Assembly: GCA_964448185.1 (NCBI GenBank)
Contig: CAYUVO010000002.1
Coordinates: 1 to 64,000 of the forward strand
DNA: 64,000 bases
Reading direction: 5' to 3'
DNA from: OFTM382 sp964448185
GTDB lineage: Bacteria; Planctomycetota; Phycisphaerae; Phycisphaerales; UBA1924
Positions 23,389-31,801 of this stretch are shown piece by piece. The position numbers and the translations under genes are program-made. Below the pieces are notes generated by a model that saw only the letters and a list, made by a program, of their open reading frames with translations, did not search any database and had not been told where the DNA came from. Numbering within the stretch: position 1 is the first letter of the stretch; every line of letters begins with the position of its first letter.

Positions 23389-26300
23389 GCAGCCACCCGG
23401 CGCGCCTTCTTGCTGCGCCGAAGTTTCGTCCATGCCTCGCTCAATGAACACGCAGCAAGATCAACCGTCGCCGTCGATCCCGGGCGCGAAGCCATCGCGT
23501 CGCACCGAACGCGCAACGACCACGCCCGACGCCTGAGTTGAGCCAACGCCGGGCCAGCCATGCGCTGCACACGTCTGCCCTTGGCGTCCGCTTGCCCCTT
23601 CGAGGGACGATCGATCACGCACGCACCCGCGAACAGCAACCACTTGTCATAGAACGATTCGATCTGATCGAGCACCTCATCACACCGCGTGATCCTCGGC
23701 ACCACCCACATCGCAGGCCTACGCGCGTCACGCTGGGAGATCAACTCCCGCGTTGATTCCTGCACCCGCTCGAAGTAATCCATCCCGGCGAGTTCGGCAT
23801 ACGTCTCTGCGTCGTTGGCGTAGTGATCGACGCTTACCACATCGGGCCCGAGTTCTATCAGCTTGCTCACCGCTCCCTCTACGATCAAATCCGTGCGCAC
23901 ATGCACGCCCAGTCCCGCCTTGATCGCTGCCTCAACCACAGCCTCCCACTGCGGATGCACCAGCGGATCACCAGCGCCCGCGAGCGTAAGCATCGCTCCG
24001 GGCGAAATCGCTGCGAGTTCTTGCACGAGATCGACCGCCTGCTCGAGAGCCATCGGCGTGCGCTCCGCCGGATCGAGCCGGCCCAGCCGAGTGATCGCCG
24101 CTTGGCCGCCAACAAGCCTGCCCGTACACAGTTCGAGCGTGACTTCCAGCGGCAGCGAATCGCGCACCCACCCGCCGAGCGCGAGTTCTTGTGCGATGCC
24201 GTGCGCATCAAGATCGTCCGTTTTTAGCACCCGCCCAAGTGCTTTGCTGTGCCACGAGGCGTCCGCGATGCACCGGATCGGGATGTCTCGCAGCGCCGGG
24301 TCCACACGCGCGCACATGCTCTTGGCGATCGGGTCCGCGACCGGAGCCACCGGCGTGTACCCGAGCAGCCCCGCCATCGACGTCATGAGCCGCTGACGCC
24401 CTTCGTGAGGCGCAAGCTCTTCGACGAGCGTTCGCCCGAGCACGATTGGTCCCAATCCCGGCGCTGCTTGTGTGAACACCATCCGGTTTCGCGATGGATG
24501 TTCGCGGTGCCGTTGTGTACACGCATCGATCAAGCCGGGATCAACCGCAGCCCAATCGCACCCAACAACCACCGCCGCCTCAAGCTCATGCCGCTGCATT
24601 GTTTCGAGCAGCGCGGGAGTGCTCACAATCTCGTCAAACACCGTTGCTCCGCCCAGCCCGCCACGCCAACAGGCGGGTGCAGCTCGCCGCGCCGACGCCA
24701 CCATCGAACGCTTGTCGCCGAGCGGATGCGTTGGAGATGCATCGACGATGATCTTCAATCCTTCGATGGGTGCGCCCGCGATCAATCGCACACGCTCCGC
24801 ATCCTCAGCGATCAGCACTACTCGGTCAACCTTGCCCGACTGCGCGATGCGTTTGAGCGTTCGACGCAACGGGTTGCCGCCGCCCGCATACGCCTTGGCG
24901 AGATCGCGCGGTCTGCCGAGGCTATCGACGTCTGGATCGACCGCGATGACCGCTGCGAGCCTGCTTGAGTCGAGCACCTCGATCTCTGCCGCGTGGTCTC
25001 GCGGATCGGTCGTCGGCTTGTCGCCCGTGCGCAGCCCCTTGGCCGCGTTGGTGAGCAACTCTTCGAGCTGATCGCACGCATCGGCGAGCCACGTCACGTT
25101 CATCTTGTCGCGCTCGATCTGCCGGTTCTGACGTTCGAGTGACGTGAGCCCCTCCTTCTGATAGTGCAGCACCCGGTCCGCTTTGAAGCGTTTGAGCGTG
25201 CCCGTCTGGTTGAGATACTGCGCCAAGCTGTACCCCGGCTGGAGCAGAGACACGTCACGCCCGTTCTGGTGAACGTGCTCGACCATCGGCCCAATCAACG
25301 ATTGATCCCCGTCCGCGTCGATCATCTCGTCAAGCGTCTCGACCGTCCGTCTGCTGATCTGGGCAACTTCTTGCACCTGTGCGCACACCGTTTCCAGATG
25401 ATCCGCGACCCGCTGGCCCGCAGCCTCCCGCCCCGCCTCATCGCGTTCGCACGTCGGCAGGTTCAGCGCCCCATCTCGATCTTCAAGACAGACATTCAGC
25501 GCCTGCTTGAGACGCATCGGCTCGGTGTGCGCCTTGAGCACCCCGCCCTCGGTCGCGTCGATCACTCGCAGCCCCCGCTCAAGATCATCCGCGAACATCC
25601 GCTCGAACTGCACAAGATATGTGTGCATCTGCTCGTCGGTATAGATCGTCTTGCCATGCACATCGAGCAGCTTTCGGCTCTGTGGCCTGCCCCGCGCAAT
25701 CCGCTCCCACTCAAGCGTCTCAAGCGTGCGGAAGCTATTGAGTTCGCCCGCCCACACCTCATGAATCGCAGCACCCGTGCCGTAATACACGCCGTCGGAA
25801 TAGCCCAGGTCCTGACCGATCAGGATCACCGGGTCGCAGCCCATGAGCCGCGCCGAGGTGTACGCCAGATGCGCCACCGTCGCGCTCGGAGGCACGCTCG
25901 CCGTGTCGTGCCCCGAATGTTCACCAAGCAACCCATGAAGCACTCCGTCATGCAACAACCGAACCGCGCCGGGATACGTCTCGCAGATCACCGGGTTGGC
26001 CTTGGGATCACACAACAACGTAATCCCCTCGACGTCCGATGCGCTGAGCCCCTCGTAGAACCGCTTGGAGATCTCGTGGTAATCAACCGCGACCACAAAG
26101 TGCGGCTTGATCCCCGCCTTGAGCATCGGTTTGAGCACCGTCTGCACCGCGATGATGACCACCCGATCACGCACACCATCTTCACCCAGCAAGTGCAGGT
26201 TCCGAGCCAGGCTAGGCCCCGCACTCACCACCACCGCGGGTCGCCCCGAAGCGCACCCGACCAGATCGCCTGCGCCCGGGGCGCTCGAATACCAGTCCGC

Positions 26301-26954
26301 GTTGGCCAGCAGGTTCCGCAATGTTGTTTCGGTCTGCATCAGGGTCGTGACCACCGACGTCTTCATCGCTGAGATCACCGAAGTAAACGCGGCGCAGAAC
26401 ACACTCCCGCCCTGTCCCAGTCTCGGCTGGCTCGGCTGATGGGCGAACACCTTGATCCCCAGCGCCACCACGCTCTCAACCCCCTGCAAAACCGTCGAGA
26501 TCGCGCTCGCATCATGCTCGTCGGTCATGATCGCTAGATTACAGCTCGCGATCCACGCCGAGCAATCAACCCGCTCGAACACCGCACGCAAGAGTGACAC
26601 GTCCGGCTCATAGCACAACACCACCCCGCCGCGACCCATCACCGCGCACATCGCCTCGACGTGGTGCCCCACGCCAAAGCCGGTCACCACCGCTGCGCCC
26701 GCCTCGGTCGGGTCGAGTCCCGCAGCGAACCGCTGGGCCTCATCCCATGGCCGCCGCTTGCTCGCAAGCCACCGACCATCGAGCGACGCCGACCACCGCC
26801 CGTCATCTGCGCACACCCACTCCAAGCCCGCATGTGCGCTGGCTGTGCGCACGCTTTGAGCGGTCGCCGGGCTGCACCTGCCGATCGCTTCGAGATTGCG
26901 TTCGAGAATGGCGGGGTCGGTTGAGGGGGCGGTGGGGGGTGGTGGTGGGGGCAT
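23385..26954 (-). CDS. Maf-like (DUF115) glycosyltransferase fused to SpsF-like nucleotidyltransferase and degenerate radical SAM/SPASM domain
   Basis: A 1189-residue protein heading the neuABC operon. Residues about 85-490 match motility accessory factor / MptE-like DUF115 (VVTGFGVGHHVEAM, CYEPDVSLLRAVF, PAVVVSAGPSLARN, ILIGQDLGYSDGVYY), the family that adds nonulosonic acids to flagellin. A helical linker covers about 500-650. Residues about 665-880 look like an SpsF-type nucleotidyltransferase (GGGNPLRRTLKRI, LEAAVVVGCDWAAVDPGLID). Residues about 935-1115 have the radical SAM barrel pattern (LPLEVTLELC, LTLAGAGDPLVHPQWEAVV), but only one cysteine (943) remains where CX3CX2C is expected. 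A SPASM-like tail (RRRAWSLRVR..., CSLSEAWTKLRR) has also lost its cysteine set. The start is the ATG at 26954, with GCAGGA upstream; the proline-rich N-terminus is odd. Domain calls are by pattern; the combined role is inferred. Confidence 0.75.
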   Translation of the reverse strand: MPPPPPPTAPSTDPAILERNLEAIGRCSPATAQSVRTASAHAGLEWVCADDGRWSASLDGRWLASKRRPWDEAQRFAAGLDPTEAGAAVVTGFGVGHHVEAMCAVMGRGGVVLCYEPDVSLLRAVFERVDCSAWIASCNLAIMTDEHDASAISTVLQGVESVVALGIKVFAHQPSQPRLGQGGSVFCAAFTSVISAMKTSVVTTLMQTETTLRNLLANADWYSSAPGAGDLVGCASGRPAVVVSAGPSLARNLHLLGEDGVRDRVVIIAVQTVLKPMLKAGIKPHFVVAVDYHEISKRFYEGLSASDVEGITLLCDPKANPVICETYPGAVRLLHDGVLHGLLGEHSGHDTASVPPSATVAHLAYTSARLMGCDPVILIGQDLGYSDGVYYGTGAAIHEVWAGELNSFRTLETLEWERIARGRPQSRKLLDVHGKTIYTDEQMHTYLVQFERMFADDLERGLRVIDATEGGVLKAHTEPMRLKQALNVCLEDRDGALNLPTCERDEAGREAAGQRVADHLETVCAQVQEVAQISRRTVETLDEMIDADGDQSLIGPMVEHVHQNGRDVSLLQPGYSLAQYLNQTGTLKRFKADRVLHYQKEGLTSLERQNRQIERDKMNVTWLADACDQLEELLTNAAKGLRTGDKPTTDPRDHAAEIEVLDSSRLAAVIAVDPDVDSLGRPRDLAKAYAGGGNPLRRTLKRIAQSGKVDRVVLIAEDAERVRLIAGAPIEGLKIIVDASPTHPLGDKRSMVASARRAAPACWRGGLGGATVFDEIVSTPALLETMQRHELEAAVVVGCDWAAVDPGLIDACTQRHREHPSRNRMVFTQAAPGLGPIVLGRTLVEELAPHEGRQRLMTSMAGLLGYTPVAPVADPIAKSMCARVDPALRDIPIRCIADASWHSKALGRVLKTDDLDAHGIAQELALGGWVRDSLPLEVTLELCTGRLVGGQAAITRLGRLDPAERTPMALEQAVDLVQELAAISPGAMLTLAGAGDPLVHPQWEAVVEAAIKAGLGVHVRTDLIVEGAVSKLIELGPDVVSVDHYANDAETYAELAGMDYFERVQESTRELISQRDARRPAMWVVPRITRCDEVLDQIESFYDKWLLFAGACVIDRPSKGQADAKGRRVQRMAGPALAQLRRRAWSLRVRCDAMASRPGSTATVDLAACSLSEAWTKLRRSKKARRVAA

Positions 26955-27081
26955 CGGGCATCCTGCACTGGCCAACGGGGTATGACTCGTAGGAGAAACG
27001 CACACAGGCACCGCGCAGCCACACATCGGCACGCGGACACCTGTGAGCTAACATCGGCTGGTTCCCTCTGGAGGCTTTACG

Positions 27082-27771
27082 ATGCAGCTCGACTCGGTCG
27101 TCCCCCCTCAAACGCTTCCCGATGTCGCCAAGCCTCCCATGCTCGAGGTCATGCTCTTTGAGCAGCCTTGGGCTCTGATGGCGATCATCTCCTTGACGCT
27201 CATCATCGTCGCTTGGGTGCTCTATCGAAAGTCCCGGAGCAAGTTCGCAGCGATCACGCTCGTTGAGGCCGTCATGGTGCCGGGCATCCTCTGGTTTCTT
27301 GCTCACAACACTCTGACCGACCGCGAGATGCTCGATGAGCGGGCGGGCGAAGCCGTCGCAGCCATCGCCGACTGGGACAGCGCCGAGTTCGACCCCATGC
27401 TGAGCGATCAGGTGCGGACCGTCTTCTTTATGGCCCGTAACGGCTGGGACAAGGACCAACTGCTCTCATGGATCGACGGCCGCGCGACTCAGTACGCCGT
27501 GAGCGATTTCAAGATCAAGGCCGTCCGCACCGAGATCACCGACTCGGGCAACGCAGCCCGCACCCGCATCGAGGTCCGCGTGACCCCCGAGAGTCTGGAC
27601 CAGTCGATCCTCTTTATCTGCATGTTCGAGTGGATCCGTCAGCCCCCCCCTCCCCCCTCGGCTGATGCCCCGACTCCTGAGCAAGTGATTGATTTCAAGG
27701 GCTGGAAAATCGACACCATCCGCCCGCTGTGGATTCAGGGCTTTGGTGATATCTCGGGCAGCGGTCGATAG
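27082..27771 (+). CDS. Conserved hypothetical membrane protein
   Basis: A 229-residue protein with two hydrophobic segments (about residues 32-48 and 58-74), a YRKSRSK basic turn between them, and a soluble domain of about 150 residues. The latter (AGEAVAAIADWDSAEFDPML, then VRTEITDSGNAARTRIEVRV) reads like a SnoaL/NTF2-like fold, with a proline run (seven residues) near residue 190. TGGAGG lies 8 bases before the ATG. It is divergent from the Maf operon across 127 bases. No function recognised. Confidence 0.7.
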   Translation: MQLDSVVPPQTLPDVAKPPMLEVMLFEQPWALMAIISLTLIIVAWVLYRKSRSKFAAITLVEAVMVPGILWFLAHNTLTDREMLDERAGEAVAAIADWDSAEFDPMLSDQVRTVFFMARNGWDKDQLLSWIDGRATQYAVSDFKIKAVRTEITDSGNAARTRIEVRVTPESLDQSILFICMFEWIRQPPPPPSADAPTPEQVIDFKGWKIDTIRPLWIQGFGDISGSGR

Positions 27772-27797
27772 CCAGCAAGCTTATATCTATCAACTAG

Positions 27798-28874
27798 TTA
27801 CGATCTTGGAATACCCACCAGCGAGCTGGGCTGAAGGCGCCAGGCGTCGGGGTCGTTCTCGGGCTTGCCTTTGACTCGTTCGCGGATGCCTTGGCCGTTG
27901 AGCAGGTTGTAGGGGTGTCGCAACCGAGCGCCGCGGAGCGTGTCGCTTTCGAGCCCCGTCGTCAGAGGGTCATAATCGTCAGGTCCAAAGACCCCGATCG
28001 TCACCATGCTTCGGCTCGGGGCGTGGTAATAGAAAGCCTGCTCGCCTCCGCGTCGAAGCTCATAGACCGCCCGTTCTGCGAGCTGGCGATACTCGGCGAG
28101 CTCGGCTGCTTCGGGCTGCACCCGCTCGCTTCGGCCATACAGCCCGATCTGAAGGGTATAAATCGCATCGACCCCGAACCGTTTTTTGACCGTTCGCAGG
28201 TCATATTCAGGGATGCTGCCCGTGAGCATGTCAGGGCTGGGCGGGGCGAGCATCGCGCGCGCAAAGGGCCGGGCTCCATCAATCTGGATCGCCCGCAGCG
28301 AATCAAGGGCCGCGAGCCCTACTGGGTCGTTCGCAGCGTCATATCGCCCAAACGCAAGAGCGGTCACCTCGCCACGACGTTCGAGATATGCCCCGTCGAT
28401 CCCGGCCTCTCGCGTCTTCGCGAGGGCTTGCGTCGCCTGCGCCTCTGCCTGAGGCCCCCGGAACCCAGCGATCACAATCGACCACTGCGTGCTCGCCTGG
28501 GCTTGGGCGATCGCACTCGCGGAGGGCTGCGTGCCCGAGTCGGGTGGGGGGGTGAGAGAGAGTGGAGGCTGTAGATCGGTCGGCTCACCCGAGGCGACCT
28601 CTCCTGCCAGCGGAGACGGGCCTTCGACCCCGCCAGCAAAATCGCTTGGAAGCTGGCTGCTTGTGAGCGTCCGATCGAGGCGCTGCTCGGCGGTGAGATA
28701 TGGATCGAACCCCGGCGGCGGCTCGATGCCACCCAAATACGCCGAGGGCGGCGGCGGGGGAGCCGATTTCTTCGACGCACACCCACCAAGCACGAGGACC
28801 GAGAACCCAGCAATCAGCAAGGCTTGCGCGTTGAACTGCCCTATACCGATCAAAATTCGACCATGCTTGTTCAT
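27798..28874 (-). CDS. Predicted lipoprotein with SPOR-like repeat region
   Basis: A 358-residue protein. The ATG at 28874 gives a signal sequence ending in a lipobox (VLVLGG then Cys32), so lipidation is expected. A low-complexity PPPPPP stretch follows. The middle (SQWSIVIAGFRG..AQATQALAKTRE) and the later segment (YTLQIGLYG, EYRQLAERAVYELRRGGEQAFYYH) resemble SPOR-type peptidoglycan-binding units, two copies perhaps, but the match is weak. Single gene, divergent from flgM. Likely anchored in the outer membrane; no enzymatic motif. Confidence 0.65.
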   Translation of the reverse strand: MNKHGRILIGIGQFNAQALLIAGFSVLVLGGCASKKSAPPPPPSAYLGGIEPPPGFDPYLTAEQRLDRTLTSSQLPSDFAGGVEGPSPLAGEVASGEPTDLQPPLSLTPPPDSGTQPSASAIAQAQASTQWSIVIAGFRGPQAEAQATQALAKTREAGIDGAYLERRGEVTALAFGRYDAANDPVGLAALDSLRAIQIDGARPFARAMLAPPSPDMLTGSIPEYDLRTVKKRFGVDAIYTLQIGLYGRSERVQPEAAELAEYRQLAERAVYELRRGGEQAFYYHAPSRSMVTIGVFGPDDYDPLTTGLESDTLRGARLRHPYNLLNGQGIRERVKGKPENDPDAWRLQPSSLVGIPRS

Positions 28875-29026
28875 ATTGGGATAAAAAACCTGTTCGTCCC
28901 TCTGTGGGTTATTCAATCAAGTTGTGATCTGATAGATAGTTACGCGATCTTGCCCCAAAGGTGTGTTTCTCAAGCTTGAACAAAGTTCGGGACGATACTC
29001 AAGATGTCGGAGGTAGGTGTTGAGAG

Positions 29027-29070
29027 CGTAGAACATTTGTGCGGGCCGCGGGGTCCAGAGATGTTCTACG
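29027..29070 (+). promoter_or_regulatory. Perfect 10-base inverted repeat upstream of flgM
   Basis: CGTAGAACAT (29027-29036) and ATGTTCTACG (29061-29070) are exact reverse complements around a 24-base GC-rich loop. It ends 65 bases before the flgM ATG. It could be an operator for a dimeric regulator or an RNA stem in the leader. Whole intergenic region 28875-29135 has no gene. Confidence 0.5.
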
Positions 29071-29135
29071 GCAAACTGTCCGTGCGGTCGCAACCACACG
29101 GTCAGAAAACCGCAGTGTGAAGAAAGGACGTCTAT

Positions 29136-29435
29136 ATGGCCGAGGCATCGTCGATCCAGGGCATCACGCCAGGACGCGCAGCCGAATCCGTAGCGCCCCG
29201 CCGGGCACTCAAAGCCACAACAGCCCCTACCCCTCCGCAGGTTATACGTGAGGAAGACAACGTGGAGGTTTCGGAGATGGCGATGTTCCTGAGCAAGCTA
29301 CGTGACACCCCAGGCATCAGAACAGATCTGGTCACCAGAATCCAAGGCGAGATCGCTCGCGGTGAGTACGACTCACCCGAGAAACTCTCCGAGGCCCTCG
29401 ATGGCATGATCGATGACACGGAGATCTTTGGCTAA
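29136..29435 (+). CDS. flgM: Flagellar anti-sigma-28 factor FlgM-like protein
   Basis: A 99-residue protein, the FlgM size. The N-terminal half is low complexity, rich in Ala/Pro/Thr (disordered in FlgM). The C-terminal half, EDNVEVSEMAMFLSKL, TPGIRTDLVTRIQGEIARGEY and SPEKLSEALDGMIDD, matches the sigma-28-binding helices. AAAGGA precedes the ATG by about 9 bases. FlgM holds sigma-28 until the flagellar hook is complete. It lies about 2 kb from the Maf-neuABC operon, in agreement with a flagellated cell. No other flagellar gene is visible here. Confidence 0.78.
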   Translation: MAEASSIQGITPGRAAESVAPRRALKATTAPTPPQVIREEDNVEVSEMAMFLSKLRDTPGIRTDLVTRIQGEIARGEYDSPEKLSEALDGMIDDTEIFG

Positions 29436-29561
29436 CAACAGGTCGGTTGGAGTTCGATTCATAGACCCGATGGGTGTTCATTCATTACTCCCCCCACCCC
29501 GAATGAACGTCCACAGGTCCAAGGTCGAGAGAGAGATTCGGTAGATTGAGAGATACCGGCG

Positions 29562-29596
29562 GACCCCTCAGGGAACTGGGGGGTTGCGTCTTTTTT
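29562..29596 (+). terminator. Probable intrinsic terminator of flgM
   Basis: A 10-pair stem (CCCCTCAG with CTGGGGGG plus two outer A-T/G-T pairs) around a GGAA loop (29572-29575), followed by GCG TC and six T bases (29591-29596). It lies about 130 bases past the flgM stop. The T-run begins a few bases late, so efficiency is uncertain. Confidence 0.5.
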
Positions 29597-29654
29597 ATGG
29601 AATGAGATCCATGCTCGCCGCAGCACCCGCGAAAACAAAGGCATCCGTCTGATC

Positions 29655-29794
29655 GAGCCCCACGCTTCCGCGTGGGGAGAACCTGATTCGAGCCCCGTGC
29701 GAAAGCTCGCGGGCGGGCTTCATTGTCTTACCGAGCCCCGAGTGTCAGCGAGGGGGATCTTGATCTGATTCGATCCCCGTGCTCAAGCACGGGC
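29655..29794. repeat. Cluster of four short palindromic (REP-like) units, family B
   Basis: Four hairpins each opening with GAGCCCC or GATCCCC: 29655-29677 (perfect CCCCACGC / GCGTGGGG), 29690-29720, 29733-29758 (CCCCGAGTG..CGAGGGG) and 29772-29794 (CCGTGCT / AGCACGG). The loops read TTCC, GAAA, TCA and CA. Together they look like diverged copies of one extragenic palindrome placed between the convergent flgM and ROK genes. They are not CRISPR: there are no uniform spacers. Confidence 0.6.
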
Positions 29795-29800
29795 AATGCG

Positions 29801-30781
29801 TCACTCGGCATCAAGCCTGCGCTCTGCGAGCAACGCGGCACCAATCAGCCCCGCATCATCGAGCAGCTCCGTACACACCACTTCCACCGCTCGGCACTTC
29901 TCCGGGAACACCCGCGAACGCACCGACCGACGGATCGCTCCGACAATGTCTTCGCCCATCGCTTCTGCCAGCCCGCCGCCGATGACGATCCGCTGAATCG
30001 AGAGCAGCGTGACGATCCCCGCGAGCTGCGCACCGAGCAGGTCCGCCGCGTGATCGACCACTTCGCGCGTGAGTCCGTCGCCCTCGGCGTATGCCTTGGC
30101 CACGATCTTCGACTTGATCTTGTCCGGGTTGTCGCCCGCGAGTTCGAGAATGATCGACTCGTGATGAGAACGCACCAGCTTGACGATGTCCTCGACGATC
30201 GCCGTTCGCGAGCACAGATGCTCGACCTTTCGGCTCCCCGGAGGGTTGGAGGGCATGATCTGCATGTGTCCGAGTTCGCCCGCGGTCATGAAGTGCCCGT
30301 AGTACAGCTCGCCTCGGAGAATGAGCCCGCCGCCGATCCCGGTGCCCATCCACGCAGCGATCATCTCGGTGCAACCGCGCCCCGCACCGGCGACGTATTC
30401 ACCCCACGCCGCCGAGTTGACATCGTTGTCCACCACCACCGGCAAGCCGAGGCGCTCGGTCAACATCGAGGCGAGTGGTGTGTTCGTCCACCGAAGATTC
30501 GGAGCCTCGATGACCGTGCCGCTGATCGGCTCGATCGCGCCCGGCGCACCGATGCCCACGCCTTTGGCGTCTTCGAGCTTGATGCCCGCGTCGTCGCAGG
30601 CATCGTGGACGGTCTGGACGATCCGGTCGAGGATGGCTTCGAGCCCCTGCTCGGACTTGGTCTTCGAGCGGTTTCGGCCCAGGAGCTGGGTCTTGTCCGC
30701 GTCGGGCCCGCCCGGGAGCACGCCGACTTGCATGTTGGTCCCGCCAAGATCAATCCCGATCATCGGCTTGTGGTTCGCCAT
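29801..30781 (-). CDS. ROK family sugar kinase (glucokinase-like)
   Basis: A 326-residue kinase. MIGIDLGGTNMQVGVL is the phosphate-1 motif, VGIGAPGAIEPISGTVIEAPN and LPVVVDNDVNSAAWGE carry the sugar-binding and catalytic aspartate (NDVN), and GTGIGGGLILRG and TAGELGHMQI follow. In most ROK proteins a CxCGxxGCxE zinc site comes next; here it reads NPPGSRKVEHLCSRTA with a single cysteine, so the zinc site looks lost. It probably phosphorylates glucose or an amino sugar. The ATG at 30781 was chosen because it precedes the first strand directly; GGAG lies about 13 bases upstream. It lies 82 bases downstream of ispE on the same strand. Confidence 0.82.
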   Translation of the reverse strand: MANHKPMIGIDLGGTNMQVGVLPGGPDADKTQLLGRNRSKTKSEQGLEAILDRIVQTVHDACDDAGIKLEDAKGVGIGAPGAIEPISGTVIEAPNLRWTNTPLASMLTERLGLPVVVDNDVNSAAWGEYVAGAGRGCTEMIAAWMGTGIGGGLILRGELYYGHFMTAGELGHMQIMPSNPPGSRKVEHLCSRTAIVEDIVKLVRSHHESIILELAGDNPDKIKSKIVAKAYAEGDGLTREVVDHAADLLGAQLAGIVTLLSIQRIVIGGGLAEAMGEDIVGAIRRSVRSRVFPEKCRAVEVVCTELLDDAGLIGAALLAERRLDAE

Positions 30782-30863
30782 CTGCGTGTTTCTCCGGTGA
30801 GTTGGATACGGGCGTGAGAAGCTAGAAAGATCAGTGTAGAGCCTCAAGCAAGATCGGCATGAT

Positions 30864-31778
30864 TCACCCAGCGGGTGAACACAACTCGCAGGGAACTACC
30901 GCTGCAGGCGAGAGGTGGCGGGACAGCCGCGAGGCCAGCTCCTCCTGTTCGCCCTGTGCGCACAGCACAAACAGCGTGCTCCCGCTGCCCGTGACATGGA
31001 CGACTCGGCCGCTCGCCTCTTGGGCAGCAACGATCAGCTCGTCCAACTCGGGCTGGACTCGGCAGGCAGCTTCGGCCAGATCATTGAACAGCTCCGCTTC
31101 GAGCGGATCACTTCCAGCCAATGCCCGCACCCGGTCGGCGTCAAAGCTCGATTGTGGGATCCCATCAAACACTCGGTACACCTCGGTGGTCGAGCACCCA
31201 AAGCTCGGCACCACCAGCACCACGCCCGCTTGGGCGGGTTGGACCCGCTCGAATGTGTCACCCATGCCTGTGACGAGGGCCGGTCGTAGATCGTCCAATG
31301 GCTCGCACAAGAAGAACCCCACATCGCTGCCCAATCGGTTCGCAGCCTGAGCGAGTTGATCGGTGGTGAGATCGAGCGCGTGAAGCTCGTTGAGTCCCAT
31401 GAGAGTGGCAGCGGCTTCGCTCGAACCCCCGCCGAGCCCGCCACCAACGGGGACACGCTTGGTGACTTCAATCGCGGTGGTCAGCTCCTTGCCCGCGAGC
31501 TGCTCGATCGCGCGATGAGCCCAGACCACCAGATCACGTTCGAGAGGCCAATCCAGAGGCGACGGGCACGGTGCGTCATCGGCCCACCTACGCACAAAGC
31601 TGGTCGATTGGGATCTTTGAAGCCTCACCGAGCCGCACAGAGAGATCGGGTGCATCCAACTCGCGATCGGGTGCAGGCCGCCGGGTGCTTGTGTCGATCC
31701 GACGGCGAGCGCCAGATTCAGCTTGGCGGGTGCTCGAACAACCACGGCGTCATGTGTGTGGGCACAAGGATGAGTCAC
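30864..31778 (-). CDS. ispE: 4-diphosphocytidyl-2-C-methyl-D-erythritol kinase IspE
   Basis: A 304-residue GHMP kinase. APAKLNLALAVG at the N-terminus and the ATP loop VPVGGGLGGGSSEAAATL mark IspE, with LGSDVGFFL and the C-terminal VHVTGSGSTLFVLC. It phosphorylates the 2-hydroxyl of CDP-ME in the MEP pathway to isoprenoids. Starts at GTG (31778), only 23 bases from the divergent gene, so their promoters overlap. Length is typical. Confidence 0.93.
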   Translation of the reverse strand: MTHPCAHTHDAVVVRAPAKLNLALAVGSTQAPGGLHPIASWMHPISLCGSVRLQRSQSTSFVRRWADDAPCPSPLDWPLERDLVVWAHRAIEQLAGKELTTAIEVTKRVPVGGGLGGGSSEAAATLMGLNELHALDLTTDQLAQAANRLGSDVGFFLCEPLDDLRPALVTGMGDTFERVQPAQAGVVLVVPSFGCSTTEVYRVFDGIPQSSFDADRVRALAGSDPLEAELFNDLAEAACRVQPELDELIVAAQEASGRVVHVTGSGSTLFVLCAQGEQEELASRLSRHLSPAAVVPCELCSPAG

Positions 31779-31801
31779 AGCGGGGATCGTAGTATGACAG
31801 C

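Larger units (their letters stand above)
29436..29800. other. Intergenic region between flgM and the ROK kinase gene
   Basis: 365 bases with no credible gene. It contains a probable terminator (29562-29596) and then four consecutive hairpins (29655-29794), both entered separately. The rest shows nothing recognisable. Confidence 0.6.

Noticed and set aside
25164..26372. 402-codon open frame on the plus strand
   Set aside because: Antisense to the Maf domain; His/Arg/Leu-rich with no motif.
27788..28951. Similar sequences (TAGTTACG then ATCTTG) on both sides of the lipoprotein gene
   Set aside because: Only 14 matching bases with a 2-base insertion in one copy, no inverted ends and no transposase; too weak to call a target-site duplication.
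29655..29794. Possible CRISPR array
   Set aside because: The palindromic units differ in sequence and spacing and there are no unique spacers or cas genes.
29723..30817. 364-codon open frame on the plus strand
   Set aside because: Antisense to the ROK kinase and running into the hairpin cluster; no recognisable domain.
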